A DNA stretch of 64,000 bases from Telopea speciosissima (lineage: Eukaryota > Streptophyta > Magnoliopsida > Proteales > Proteaceae). Below the pieces are notes generated by a model that had not been told where the DNA came from, did no database searches, and saw only the letters and a program-made list of their open reading frames with translations. The stretch is from positions 60,028,970 through 60,092,969 of the forward strand of contig NC_057925.1 of NCBI RefSeq assembly GCF_018873765.1, written 5' to 3'. This document shows, one piece after another, positions 24,001-36,628 of the stretch (position 1 is the stretch's first letter; every line of letters begins with the position of its first letter). A program made the position numbers and the translations under genes.

Positions 24001-27000
24001 GCACCCTCTCGGCGAGATTTCGACCTCAACTCGAAATCTTGCCTCTGTCACGCCTCTCTCGCTCCGCTATGAAGGAAAAACACTTGGAGGTAAGGGTTTT
24101 GGTGCTTTTTTTTTGGCAAATCTCACCTCTAATGAAGATTAAAGCTTGGAGATTCAAGATTGAAGCTTCAACATCAAGAGAGGGTTTTGGTGCTTTTTTT
24201 CATAGACTCGTGATCAATACTTGTTTGTTGATTATGTAGTTTTTATATGTGATACAATGTACACTGACACTCATTTCAGTACTAGCTACTCTCAAATGTT
24301 AGGACCTGTTACACACTTACACTTGTATTTGTTTAATTTATGCCTCTTTCCAAGTTTCTAACAATTATCAACAAACCGTCAAACCATCTCCATGTATGTT
24401 TATGGTTTGATGTTTCTTAATTCCTAATGCTTAATTAAGTTATTTTATACCTCTACTTTAATATGTGTTCTAAATATTGTATGGAATAGCCTAGGGTAGA
24501 GCTCACCTACGCCATAGACTACCAACCTAGGGTCCGAGGTCAAAATACCATTTTGGGTTTGAATTTGTAAAGACTAATGTTTCCATTGTGTTTGGAATGC
24601 CTAAAATAGGGTGGGTGTCAAGTTTCAGGACCTATCTTGGCCATATGGCCACCGAAACCCACCACCGAGTCAAGACGGGGAAAAATACACCAACTCGCCG
24701 AGATCTCGGCAGAACTCGGTTTCGTGGCCTGGTGAAACCAGGGGCGAAATCGAGACCTAAAACCTTGGTCCGAACTCGTTGGATCGATATCCAGTTCCAC
24801 CAGTGGCAGAGACAGTTGGATAGGTACCCCCAGCAGTTGCTTCAGCTGCTTACCTTGAACCAATTGGAAAAGCAGAAACAAGTATCATAAACTGCTGTTA
24901 CCGCAAGATCAGAACAGGAAAGAAGGAGAAAAGAAGAATAGGAAGGAAAGGAGGAGGGATGGAGGATTGAGGAGACCACGCCTGAAACGAGAGAAGAATT
25001 CAAAGAGGGGAAAGATCTACCCACACAGCTCTTTGGCAGCAACATGGTAAGAACTTTAACTTTTCATTCCACAAATCCATTTCACCACAGGTACATGCAC
25101 GTATATAAAGAAAATAAAGTCTCCTGATTGGAATTAAAAACAGAAAACTGAAATAGACTTGGGAGTCTGACTCAATCTCCTACTGACTCCTACGACATCT
25201 AACAGTATCTAATAAAAATAAGAAATTACAAAAATAACTCAATGAAATAAATCCTACGTCCTACGTTAACTGCATCAAAATGCCAGTGTCTGAGAAAACA
25301 TTTTTTTGAGGGGGTGGGGAGGGAGGAGGTTATGACTAAGAGAGCACATGGGCGTTGATGTGCCAACTGAATATCCTATCTTAATTCATATGGTTTAAAA
25401 CGTGCCAACTGATACCACCTAGTAACTGACCGTTGCTTTCCATAAAATGATAGAGCAGAAAGTGTCACCAGGCAAGTAGAATACTAGAACTCATATTCAG
25501 GTATCTACTCAAGCTTTTACAAGTTGCAAGGACAATAGTACAGGTAGAACATATTTAATAAGGTATTCAACCCCTTAAAGATGCCAAGCTATTATACCAC
25601 CATAGTACTCTCAAGCTAAAATATCTAACATGCATTGAAGAATTCCAAGATTGAATAATAGATAAGGTAAGAAGGTAAAAATGGAAGAAAAAGTTGAGGT
25701 ATACAGAAAATTGATCATTACCATATAGCCAGTCTTTGAAGTATATATGGAGGGCACATGATAATTCCCGTTTGCGGTTCTCTTCAAGCTGCAAATCCCT
25801 CAGAGCTTGCTTAATATCTCCTAGATTCTGATGCTGCAAAAGAATCAGTATGTTTAAATCTTCAGCACAAAAGAAATGTAAAAAGGAATAAGTCGAGGCT
25901 AACACTGAAGGGATGAATCATTCACCTAAGGCTCATAAAATGTGTTGGGCCATTTTGCCCCAATGCCAGCATGGGACACTTGAGAATGATATGTAAGGCA
26001 GAGATGTATATGTATCGTTTATATAAGTATATGAAAAATCACAAAGCAAAGAGCATCCAAGATAAAATGAATAAAGCCAATCATCTATGATTATATAAAA
26101 CCAAGTTGCAATACAACAGGTCGCCATAATCAGCATGGTTTATTTCACATACATTTTTCTGTTGAGAGGCCATATAAACCTCTGGCAATGGAAATGGGTT
26201 GTGCTTTGTGGATGCAGATGATTCACTTCCAAACCAACTAGGAATCTGTGTCACAAGACCAAAAGGAGCATGCATTAAGACAGAGAAACTTGAAAATAAT
26301 CAGTGCACCATGAAAAGAAACAATATCCTATAGATGCTGTTACCAGCTAATTCAACAAATCCTTAAGTGTATGCACATACAAAAAAATTTGTGAACTGGT
26401 CAGGGGCAAGGCATGTAGCAGACTCAGCTTGAACGTCAGAGACCCCTGCAGGATGAGATAACGAATCATGAGGATCAACCATACCCAGCACCAGGGGTTC
26501 ATTCCATCTGTTGATAGTTGCATCAACACCAACTTGATTCATGTGCTCTTCCAGTTGTGAATAAAAAGTATTATATGGAGCCACCTGATGAACAGAAATA
26601 ATCCATCAAATTCAGTGATTCTAGAACATGAGGTGATCAATCAATGAAAGTTGCTCAAAACAATAATAAATTAAAAAGAACTTAAGTTTCAGAAGAAAAC
26701 AAACATGAGCAAAGCATTTATGTAGAGCATATCCACTAATAAACCAAAGCAGGATGTTATGGCAACTCAAATAATCAATAGATAAGACAAATCATAAAAA
26801 ACTAAACCTAACCACTTGGCCAGATCCAACCAGCCGTGGGTCTCAATATCTAACAAAGTGAGAAATAGCAAGTTAATGGGACATCAGACCCATTTATAAT
26901 TGCTGCCTGTACTCATAGTCTAGCAACCTATCTTTAAAGAACACTCGCATTGATGATGGATGATGGATGATTTACAGAACAAGTCAGTGATCCTGGCTAG

Positions 27001-30000
27001 CAAAGCCAAAACACACAGCACTAGCAGCAACACATTCACCTGCAGTTTATGATTATCGCCAAGAACAAGGGGTCTCTGATTTACACCCAAAAAGAACACA
27101 CACTCACGACAGTTGGCAATGCAGATACGTTTAGCTGCCACAATCACTTGCACACGTTCACAGTGCTCCATTCTTACGGCCTGTTGACAAAAAATAAGTA
27201 AAAAAATAATAATGAAGAAGTAGTATTCAACTGACAGAATCCACATTGTATCATACACTGTAATGACAGTGACCAACAGCATTGATAAGCATCTACCATT
27301 TAACTGATGAAAGCATGCATAGCAAGTCATAAAACAAAATCCTTCAATGACTCAATCAAGTTGTCTCCCACAGACCAACCTAATCCAAATTCGGAATTTG
27401 AACTTTATGATCAAAACCTCAACATGCCAGCACATTGTGATGCTCCTGTTTGTCCCTTTTAACCCTAGATCTTATTCATCCAAGCCCTACAAACCCATTA
27501 CAGCCTGACACCTCATATTGGGAGAATTTTTTGTACATCAAACTGCATTGAAACCTCAGCTTTTCTAAACTAACCCAACATATTCACGCCTACATTACTA
27601 CAAAGTTAGATTTCAAAATTCAAACTGTAGATCAAGTTTCCATATTTTTACCTTACTTAAAAAACCCTGATTCTCTTGACCTGCTACAGATTTTCAACTT
27701 TTTTTTTTTTTTTGGCGGGGGGGGGGGGGGGGGGACTAACAAGGATACACATATGAGTCGGTGTCCAACATGACGATAATAAAAACTTGACAAGTAGACG
27801 TGTGTCTGTATCCACATATAAATATATATATATATATATAGTCCTTCCTATATTTCTTCCTGTAGGTGATCACTAAACTTGACAAGTAGACGTGTGTCTG
27901 TGTTAACAAAACAAGAATTTCATGAATGGCTTGAATGATCAATGAGATCAGTCAAGCTCTCTATTTATAATAATAATAATAAAAGAGATTACAAAGGGCA
28001 ACACTGTTCACATGAATAGTATCACAGCCCAAATTACAATCCTACCCTTGTTCAAAAATACATAAATAAAGCATAAATAAAAAACCAAAAATACCCTTAT
28101 AATATCGGGTAACATATCTCAACACTCCCCCTCAAGTTGGGGCATAGATATCACACATGCCCAACTTGACTAGACTAGGATAAAACAACTTCCCACTCAA
28201 CCCTTTGGTGAAGACATCAGCCAGTTGATCTCCAGACTTCACAAAAGGAATACAAATCTACCCACTCTCTAACTTCTCCTTGATGAAGTGTCTGTCAATC
28301 TCCACATGTTTGGTACGGTCATGCTGCACTGGATTGTGGGCAATGCTAATTGCTACTTTGTTGTCACAGTACAACATCATTGGAAGATGAACAGAACCAC
28401 AGATATCAAGAAGTAAACTCTGAAGCCACAGTAACTCACATATGCCCTGGGCCATAGCACGGAATTCAGCTTCAGCACTAGATCTTGCCACAACATTTTG
28501 CTTTTTACTCCGCCATGTGACTAGATTTCCTCCAACAAAAGTACAATAGCCGGAGGTAGATTTCCTGTCAGGGTTACCACCCCAGTCAGCATCTGTGTAA
28601 GCCTCAATGCGAAGATGGTCATGAGGAGACAAAAGGATCCCCTTTCCTGGAGCTGACTTCAAGTAATGGATAATACGAAGAACAGCAGCCATGTGATTGG
28701 AATAAGGATCATGCCTGAACTGGCTCACAAGACTCACAGCAATGGCAATATCTGGTCTGGTGTGGGAGAGATAAATCAGCTTGCCCACCAATCGTTGATA
28801 TCTACCCTTATCAACAGGTTCACCATCCTTCTCTTGCAGACGGGTAGCAGCTTCCAAGGGAGTGTCACAAGGATGACAACCAAGCAAACCAGTCTCTGAT
28901 AGTAAATTTAGAACATACTTTCTCTGGGAGAGAAAGATGCCTTTTGGAGAACGGGCAACTTCAATCCCAAGGAAATATCTTAGCTGTCCTAGATCTTTTA
29001 TGTCAAATTCCCTTCCCAAGAAAGCCTTCAGGTGAGAAACTTCATCTGTATCATTACCAATCACAACTATGTCATCAACATAAACTATGAGAAGAGTGAC
29101 CTTTTCTCCCTTTCGCTTGATGAACAGAGTGTGATCAGCATGACTCTGTTTGTATCCACAGGAGACCATGGCTTTATGAAACCTACCAAACCATGCCCGT
29201 GGAGATTGCTTCAACCCATAGAGTGCCCTTTTGAGCCTACAAACTTTCCCATGGGTCTTGTCAGAGGAAAAACCTGGAGGAACATCCATATAAACCTCCT
29301 CTTCCAACTCCCCATGAAGAAATGCATTTTTTACATCCAACTGTTGTAGGTCCCAGCCAAAGTTGACAGCACAAGACAGTAAGACCCGGACAGTGTTCAA
29401 CTTCGCAACAGGGGCAAATGTCTCCTAGTAGTCGATCCCATAAGTCTGAGTGAAGCCTCTGGCCACAAGCCTGGCTTTATATCTATCCACTGTTCCATCT
29501 GGCTTCTGCTTGACAACAAATACCCATTTGCACCCGACTGGTTTCTTACCCGAAGGAAGAACAACTAGCTCCCATGTCTCATTTTTAAGTAAGGCCGTCA
29601 TTTCTTCCATCATGGCTGCTTTCCACTTTGGATCTGCAATCGCCTCCTGCCATTTCTGAGGAATAGAAACAGAGGAAAGAGAAGAAACAAATGCACGATA
29701 GGAAGGAGATAATGCATCATAGAAAACAACATTGGAGATGGGGTGTTGGGTACATGACCTAACACCTTTACAAACAGCGATAGGTAAGTCAAGGGAAGGA
29801 TCCTTACCAGATGATGTAGTAGGGTCTGGATCTGGATCAAGTGCAGACGATTGTGGAGGTGGTTTGGTGGTGGTGGTAGTCTCAACTTGTCCTGTGCGCT
29901 CCCGGGTATATACCTTATCAACAGGGATTTAACTGACTGGTCTACGCTCCCCCTGAATAGGAGCCACTATAGGAGCTGAAGTTACAGAGGGCTCCCCCTG

Positions 30001-33000
30001 AATAGAAGCTGGAAGAATAGCAGACACATCTTCAAAACCCTGATCCTGCTCCCCCTGAAGAGATGTCTGGGAATAATATAACAAGGACTCATGGAAGACA
30101 ATATCCATGGAGACAAAAGTACAACGAGAAGGTGGATGGTAGCACTTGTATCCTTTCTGGATCGCAGAATAGCCCAGAAAAATACACTGAATGCTCCGTT
30201 GATCAAATTTCCCATGAGGATGATGATTGCGGACATAGCAAACACAACCAAAAACTTTGGGGGGAACCACAAAGGAGGAGGAACCCTGGAGGAGATCAAC
30301 GGGGGAACGACCATCAAGGACACGGGTAGGCACACGGTTGATGAGATAGGCAGCGGTAAGAATGGCATCACCCCAATAGTGAGAAGGAACCTGCCGTGCA
30401 AACATAATGGCCCGGGCTACCTCAAGGAGATGTCTATTTTTCCTTTCAACAACCCCATTCTGGGCAGGTGTGTCAACACAGCTGGTCTGATGGACAATAC
30501 CATGTGCAGCCAAATAAAGTTGGAACTAACCCTCCATGTACTCTCTGCCATTATCACTGCGTAAAATGCGCAAGGTGGCATTGAATTGGGTCTGAACCAT
30601 ACGATGAAATAACTGAAAACAGTGGAAGACCTCACTTTTATGGCTCATCATGTACACCCAAGTGGCACGAGTATAACAATCAATAAACGAGACAAACCAT
30701 CGATGATCAGAAAGAGAAGTACAACGGGCAGGGCCCCACACATCAGAATGAACCAAAGCAAAAGGAAACTCACTTCTTTTATTTAATGAAGAATAACTGG
30801 AACGAATCTGTTTAGCCAAAACACAAGCCTCACATAAAAACTCATTCCTATTACAATGCTTAATCAAGCTCGGAAACAAAAATGACAAAGTACTAAGGGA
30901 TGGATGACCAAGTCGGCAGTGCCAGAGATGAAGGTTAGGGGACGAGGTGGACTGTAAATGATGAGCTGTAGAGGAAGCCGAATGCAAAGTAGAAGGCTGA
31001 CCCGGGTCAAGTAAGTAGAGACCACCCTGCATCTTACCACCCCCAATTGTGCGCCCGTCTCTAGATCCTGTATGACACAATGAGAAGGGAAAAAAGTCGT
31101 TAGCTTCAGATCTCTAGTTAGACTACTAATAGAGAGAAGGTTGGTAGAAAAGGACGAAACATGCAAAACAAATTTTAATGAAAGGGTAGGTGAGCAGCGA
31201 TGGAACCCTTCCCTTAATAGGAGAAAGGGAACCATTAGCTACTCGAACACTGTCTTTGCGGAAGATGGAGAATAAAGATGAAATACATGGGAGGAGCGTC
31301 ATGTGGTCGGTGGCACCGAATCTATAATCCAAGGATCGGATACGATCGATGCACACAGACTACTTTTGAGTACCGAGGCAAAATTAGAACCAGGAGGAGC
31401 AGCAGTGTAGATGCCGTAGTGGAGGCAGAGAAGAGGCTCGTAGCATGCGACGGAAAGCTAGGAGCTCATCCCGAGTAAGCCCAATGTCGATGAAGGGGCA
31501 AGCAGCAGTAGTAGGAGAATCAGCCATATGAGCCTTGGGCTTAAACTTCCCACCGGCTTTCTTTTCCTCAAAATCAGCAGGCTTCCCATGGAGCTTCCAA
31601 GATTGAGCCTTAGTATGATAGAGCCCTGCTGCGGTGTTCACACTTGACAGGACCTTTAGGGACGATGAGTACCACCATCGAGTGGTAAGAGAAGGAGTAC
31701 TGGAAGCAACTTGCAAGGCAGAGCGATCAACAAGAGAGGAATGCAAGATAGCAGCCCGACGAGATTTCTCATTATGAACCAAGGCAAAGGCCTGCTCTAG
31801 GGATGGAAAAGGTGACTGCCCAAGTACTTGCACCCGAATAGGATCAAACTCCATATTTAGTCCAGCCAAAAAATCATAGACACGTATTTTGTCAACGTGT
31901 TTGCGATAGGCAGCCGGATCGTGAGAGAGAGGGCCGATAGTCGGAGTAATGATCCAATTGCTGCCACATGTTCTTGAGGGCAACATAGTATTTGGAGACA
32001 AAGAGCTCCTGTTGGGTAGTGGCATTAGCCTTCTTTCTAATCTCATAGACCTGTGCATCATTCCCCGTGCGACCATAAGTCTCTTTGGCACCATTCCAGA
32101 TAGTATGGGTAATGTCTAGTAGAAGAAAATTGTCTGAGATATCCCCTTGCATAGAATGGATCAAGTAGGACATCACCATCGCATCATTCGATAACCACTT
32201 GTTGAGCTGAGAACCCTCTTCTACTGGTTTAGTTGTTGTCCCAAGAAGATGGCCAGTAAGGCCACGGCCAACTACTGTCAAATAGGTAGACCGAGACCAC
32301 TTCAGGTAGTTAGAGCCATCAAGTTTGATTGGGGCAGCAAGGGGAAGAAAATCAGTCCGGGGCTGGCCATCAATGCCAGAAGAGGCCGAAGAAGAATCTG
32401 AACTAGTCATTACAGCAGGTAACCAATCTTCAATGAAGCAGCAAACAGCCAAAAAATATCCAAAAAAATTCTGGAATCGACCCCCAATAGAAAGGGCTGT
32501 ATTGGAGCAAAAAATCTCAAATATGTAGGCTGGGAATGATGTCGAATGAAGGCAGCAAGGGTGCCAATCAGATGCAACAGGTACCAGTAGCCCAACCCCA
32601 AGATCGATTAATGTCAAGGTTTTGAAAAAAACCCTGAGAAGAGAGATTGATAAGGGGCTGGGGTCTTCAACCAATCTGATGAAGTAAATAGGGGCTAAGA
32701 ACAATATCAAATAAAGATCCCACAATAGAAGATGCAGCCGAAACAGATGTAGAGGCCTGATCTCCAAAAAAAATTGGAATCTTCAAATCGCAAACAGTGC
32801 TTCAGCTCCACTCGATCCAAAAAAGAGGTATATTGGGGCAGCAGCTAGATCATTACGATCACCTCAGTAGTGCTGCCCTAATGGGAGAAGAAGAACCAAA
32901 AGAAAGGAAGAAAGAAGAAGGGAAGAAGCTCGATGGAGGGAAGGAGAAAAAAATCAAAGGGAGGGTAATGTAGTCCTAGTTAGGAGTAATCCCACTAGGA

Positions 33001-36000
33001 ACCAGGGTAATAGGATCTCTTAACAAGGCTAGCCGATTAGGACAGCTTAGGCTAAGTAGGGCAGAATTAGGGTTATGGTTAGGGTTTCGACTTAGGGTTT
33101 TATTTGGTAATGATGTGCAGAATTTTATGAATCTAATGGTATAAGTTGGATCAAATTTGGTTGAGATTGGAATTCTAGGGTTTTGGGTAGGATGCCTTAT
33201 GAAAATGGACTGTTTGTAAGATCTAGGGTTTAGGGGCAGATTTTAGGAAAGAGGTTTATAGGGTATTAATGGGCAGGTCTAGGGGTTATTTTGGTATAAA
33301 GAAGTTAGGGTTTGGATGAGTTACAAAATTCTGCAATTTAGGGCAGAATTGGATTTAGGGTTCTAATGGATCTATGGATTAATGGAAGGGGTGATAATAG
33401 GAGTAGATGGAGCTTAGGTTAGAGGATTAGAAGAAGAAGGTTAAATGCTGAATTAATAAACTACTTACTTGAAAGATTAAATCTTCAATGGTAGCAGCTT
33501 TGAAGAACTAGAAGAAGGACCTCCCGATCTACAAGATGCAAGGAGTCGATCGGAGTCCATCAATCCCTTCACCTTGATATTACCCACAAGGTAGCCTTGA
33601 TATTACTCACAAGGTTCACTCAACAGAGCAGAGCTGCAGCTATGGCAACAAACAAAAGCTTTTTCATTAATCAAATTCGTCTTCAATGCTGGCCTCCCTT
33701 ACAAACTTATATAGAAGACTCAAAAATAGACTTAGACACTAAAAAGGAATGGCCTAACCTTATCCCTAACCTATTAGGCAACTTAAACTGACTAGGAAAC
33801 TCAAATAGACTCAAAATAGAGTCCTAATGACTTAAAACAACTTAAACTACTTAAAATAAAGAAGATTCCCTAGTAGCCAATAGGATATAAGAACCTCTTA
33901 GCCAATAGGATCACTTCACTTAAATTAGACCAATTGAACCAATTGGATGCAACCAATTTAAACCGGTTCAATTAAAAACACAAAATAAAAACTAAGTAAT
34001 GGGCTAATCCCGTATACAACCTATATACCCCTATGTCAGGCCCACTAAAGTAGCCTAATACATAGAAAACCCTTGGGAACAAAGGCCCAACATATATATA
34101 TCCCAACCCTACACTTATTCCCAATGAAACAAGCCCTATTTGATGATGAATCTGCATCAACTCTCCCCAACTTGAAAAATTCGTCCTCGAATTTTGTAGT
34201 GATGAGGGGAATCAACATGTGATCAGCCGCTTTGACCATCCCCAAACAGAATTTTGGTGAAGCGGGAACATTGGGGATAAAGTCTTCAATGCGTGGAGCG
34301 TTCTCTTCAAAGAACCATAGTGGCATAACAAACTCTATGTGCTCGACCTCTTCAAGAACAACATCTTGGATGTCGATGATTTCTTGTGGAGTGTTGTCAA
34401 TCACCACTTCATCTTCCATGTCCTCGGCCTTGTCTACTTTGCCCACTTGGTAGTTTCTTCTACCATTGTGTGTTGGACCTCCACATCAATTTGATGGCCA
34501 AGCTTCTCAACCATGATCTCAACTCTTGGTGCAGCTTGGTCTACTTGAATTTCTTTAGCTATAGGTTCTTGAACCGCTTTAGTAGAATCTTTTGTTAGTG
34601 CATCGCCATAGGTGAAACTTCAAACACAATCGATGTCACTTGCGCAGTTGAGTTGACATGTTCGGCAGTCCTTGTGGCTGTACAATCGATGTGGTCACCT
34701 TTGGTTGTAATCCTTTTAGAGTAAACAAATGGTATAGGACGCTTCGATCGAGGTAGGACACAAGTTGTTTTCCGGTTCAATCCAACCTTGTCGCTCGTCA
34801 ACCAATTGCAACCTACTCGCAATAAAGATCCTTGGAGATGGTACCGGCTTACACCAAGCACCATCATGATATGAAGAACACCCAAATTCAACACGGACTT
34901 TACGTAGGCTCGATGCAAATCTCTCCGATTGGGACAGCATATCCACCACGGATTGTGAAATAATGTTGTTACGTCTCCTCTCATCAACAACTAAGATGGC
35001 TGTGCTCCCATTGGGTAGACGAACTTGGGTCTTGAAAATGAAGGGAGGTGGGTCTTTCAAGGCTTGGTTGGAGCTTCCCTCCGCCATAGCTTTGATACCA
35101 ATTTAATGTAGTCCTAGGTAGGAGTAATCCCACTAGGAACCAGGGTAATAGGATCTCTTAACAAGGCTGGCCGATTGGGACAGCTTAGGCTAATTAGGCA
35201 GAATTAGGGTTATGGTTAGGGTTTCGACTTAGGGTTTTATTTGGTAATGATGTGCAGAATTTTATGAATCTAATGGTATAAGTTGGATCAAATTTGGTTG
35301 AGATTGGAATTCTAGGGTTTTGGGTAGGATGCCTTATGAAAATGGACTGTTTGTAAGATCTAGGGTTTAGGGGCAGATTTTAGGAAAGAGGTTTATAGGG
35401 TATTAATGGGCAGGTCTAGGGGTTATTTTGGTATAAAGAAGTTAGGGTTTGGATGAGTTACAAAATTCTGCAATTTAGGGCAGAATTGGATTTAGGGTTC
35501 TAATGGATCTATGGATTAATGGAAGGGGTGATAATAGGAGTAGATGGAGCTTAGGTTAGAGGATTAGAAGAAGAAGGTTAAATGCTGAATTAATAAACTA
35601 CTTACTTGAAAGATTAAATCTTCAATGGTAGCAGCTTTGAAGAACTAGAAGAAGGACCTCCGATCTACAAGATGCAAGGAGTCGATCGGAGTCCATCAAT
35701 CCCTTCACCTTGATATTACCCACAAGGTAGCCTTGATATTACTCACAAGGTTCACTCAACAGAGAGAGCTGCAGCTATGGCAACAAACAAAAGCTTTTTC
35801 ATTAATCAAATTCGTCTTCAATGCTGGCCTCCCTTACAAACTTATATAGAAGACTCAAAAATAGACTTAGACACTAAAAAGGAATGGCCTAACCTTATCC
35901 CTAACCTATTAGGCAACTTAAACTGACTAGGAAACTCAAATAGACTCAAAATAGAGTCCTAATGACTTAAAACAACTTAAACTACTTAAAATAAAGAAGA

Positions 36001-36592
36001 TTCCCTAGTAGCCAATAGGATATAAGAACCTCTTAGCCAATAGGATCACTTCACTTAAATTAGACCAATTGAACCAATTGGATGCAACCAATTTAAACCG
36101 GTTCAATTAAAAACAAAAAATAAAAACTAAGTAATGGGCTAATCCCGTATGCATCCTATATACCCCTATTTCAGGCCCACTAAAGTAGCCTAATACATAG
36201 AAAACCCTTGGGAACAAAGGCCCAACATATATATATCCCAACCCTACACTTATTCCCAATGAAACAAGCCCTATTTGATGATGAATCTGCATCAAAGGGA
36301 GGTGGGTTTTGAAAACTTAGATCAGAGTGTATTGGGCTCTGATGCCATGTTAACAAAACAGGAATTTCGTGAATGGCTTGAATGATCAATGAGATTAGTC
36401 AAGCTCTCTATTTATAATAATAATAATAAAAGAGATTACAAAGGGAAATACTGTTCACGACACTGTTCACGTGAACAGTGTCACAGCCCAAATTACAATC
36501 CTACCCTTGTTCAAAAGTACATAAATAAAGCATAAATAAAAAACCAAAAATACCCTTATGATATCGGGTAACACATCTCAACAGTCTGTATC

Positions 36593-36628
<36 letters not shown>

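Larger units (their letters stand above)
19077..25277 (-). mobile_element. Non-autonomous Ty3-gypsy-type LTR retrotransposon with nested insertions
   Basis: Both ends carry the same LTR (TG...CA) and the whole is flanked by an exact 5-bp duplication, aaatg (19072-19076 and 25278-25282). On the minus strand the order is 5' LTR (right), primer binding site TGGTATCAGCATAGCC (22732-22747, initiator-Met-tRNA type), gag and protease remnants, polypurine tract GAACGGGAGAG, 3' LTR (left). The internal region is about 2.3 kb, including a nested 719-bp MITE, and holds no reverse transcriptase, RNase H or integrase. The right LTR is swollen by a solo LTR and a MITE. It sits wholly inside TBCCD1 intron 8, in the gene's orientation. 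Confidence 0.85.
22750..25277 (-). repeat. 5' LTR of the gypsy-type element (right copy, enlarged by insertions)
   Basis: Starts TGAAGCGATCACGGG next to the primer binding site and ends ACTGCATCA next to the aaatg duplication. Removing the solo LTR (22998-23442) and the MITE (23836-24767) leaves about 1.1 kb, in line with the left LTR without its extra 280 bp. The middle part (24776-25070) aligns poorly with the left LTR. Confidence 0.8.
18083..25721 (-). other. TBCCD1 intron 8 (7.6 kb, phase 1)
   Basis: Donor CTATATG|GTAATG at exon 8 and acceptor TATGGCAG|CATCTGG before the 44-nt last exon. Most of its length is the LTR element at 19077-25277. About 18083-19071 is unassigned AT-rich sequence. 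Confidence 0.9.
32969..36294 (-). mobile_element. Young non-autonomous LTR element (LARD-like) nested in the copia leader
   Basis: Two LTRs of about 1.19 kb (32969-34159 and 35107-36294) flank a 947-bp interior. They are almost identical: by hand I count about 8 substitutions and 3-4 one-base indels. On the minus strand the primer binding site TGGTATCAAAGC is next to the right LTR and GTTGGGGAGAG (polypurine) next to the left. The interior has no polymerase or integrase. AAAGGGAGG occurs at both outer flanks, a likely but imperfectly placed target duplication. Confidence 0.88.
27901..36583 (-). mobile_element. Ty1-copia LTR retrotransposon with a nested LTR element
   Basis: LTRs at 27901-28123 (3' LTR) and 36348-36583 (5' LTR), both TGTTAACAAAAC...CTCAACA. 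Exact 5-bp duplication gtctg on both sides (27896-27900, 36584-36588). The primer binding site TGGCATCAGAGCCC (36334-36347, minus strand) and the polypurine tract CCCCAACTTGAGGGGGAG (28124-28141) sit next to the LTRs. Gag-pol runs from 32410 to 28131 in copia order (gag, integrase, reverse transcriptase, RNase H) but is broken. The element at 32969-36294 lies in its leader. Same orientation as TBCCD1. Confidence 0.93.

Noticed and set aside
27700..27735. Long T run joined to a long G run, possibly a G-quadruplex or regulatory site
   Set aside because: Homopolymers of this kind occur several times (for example 5930, 38754, 52350, 53527) and are prone to assembly error; no supporting context.
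29032..29349. 105-residue plus-strand frame within the copia element
   Set aside because: Opposite strand of the copia reverse-transcriptase region; no independent evidence.
33060..33300. Repeated TTAGGG/TTAGGGTTT words resembling plant telomere repeats
   Set aside because: Irregular spacing and the same sequence at 35205-35440: they are part of an LTR.
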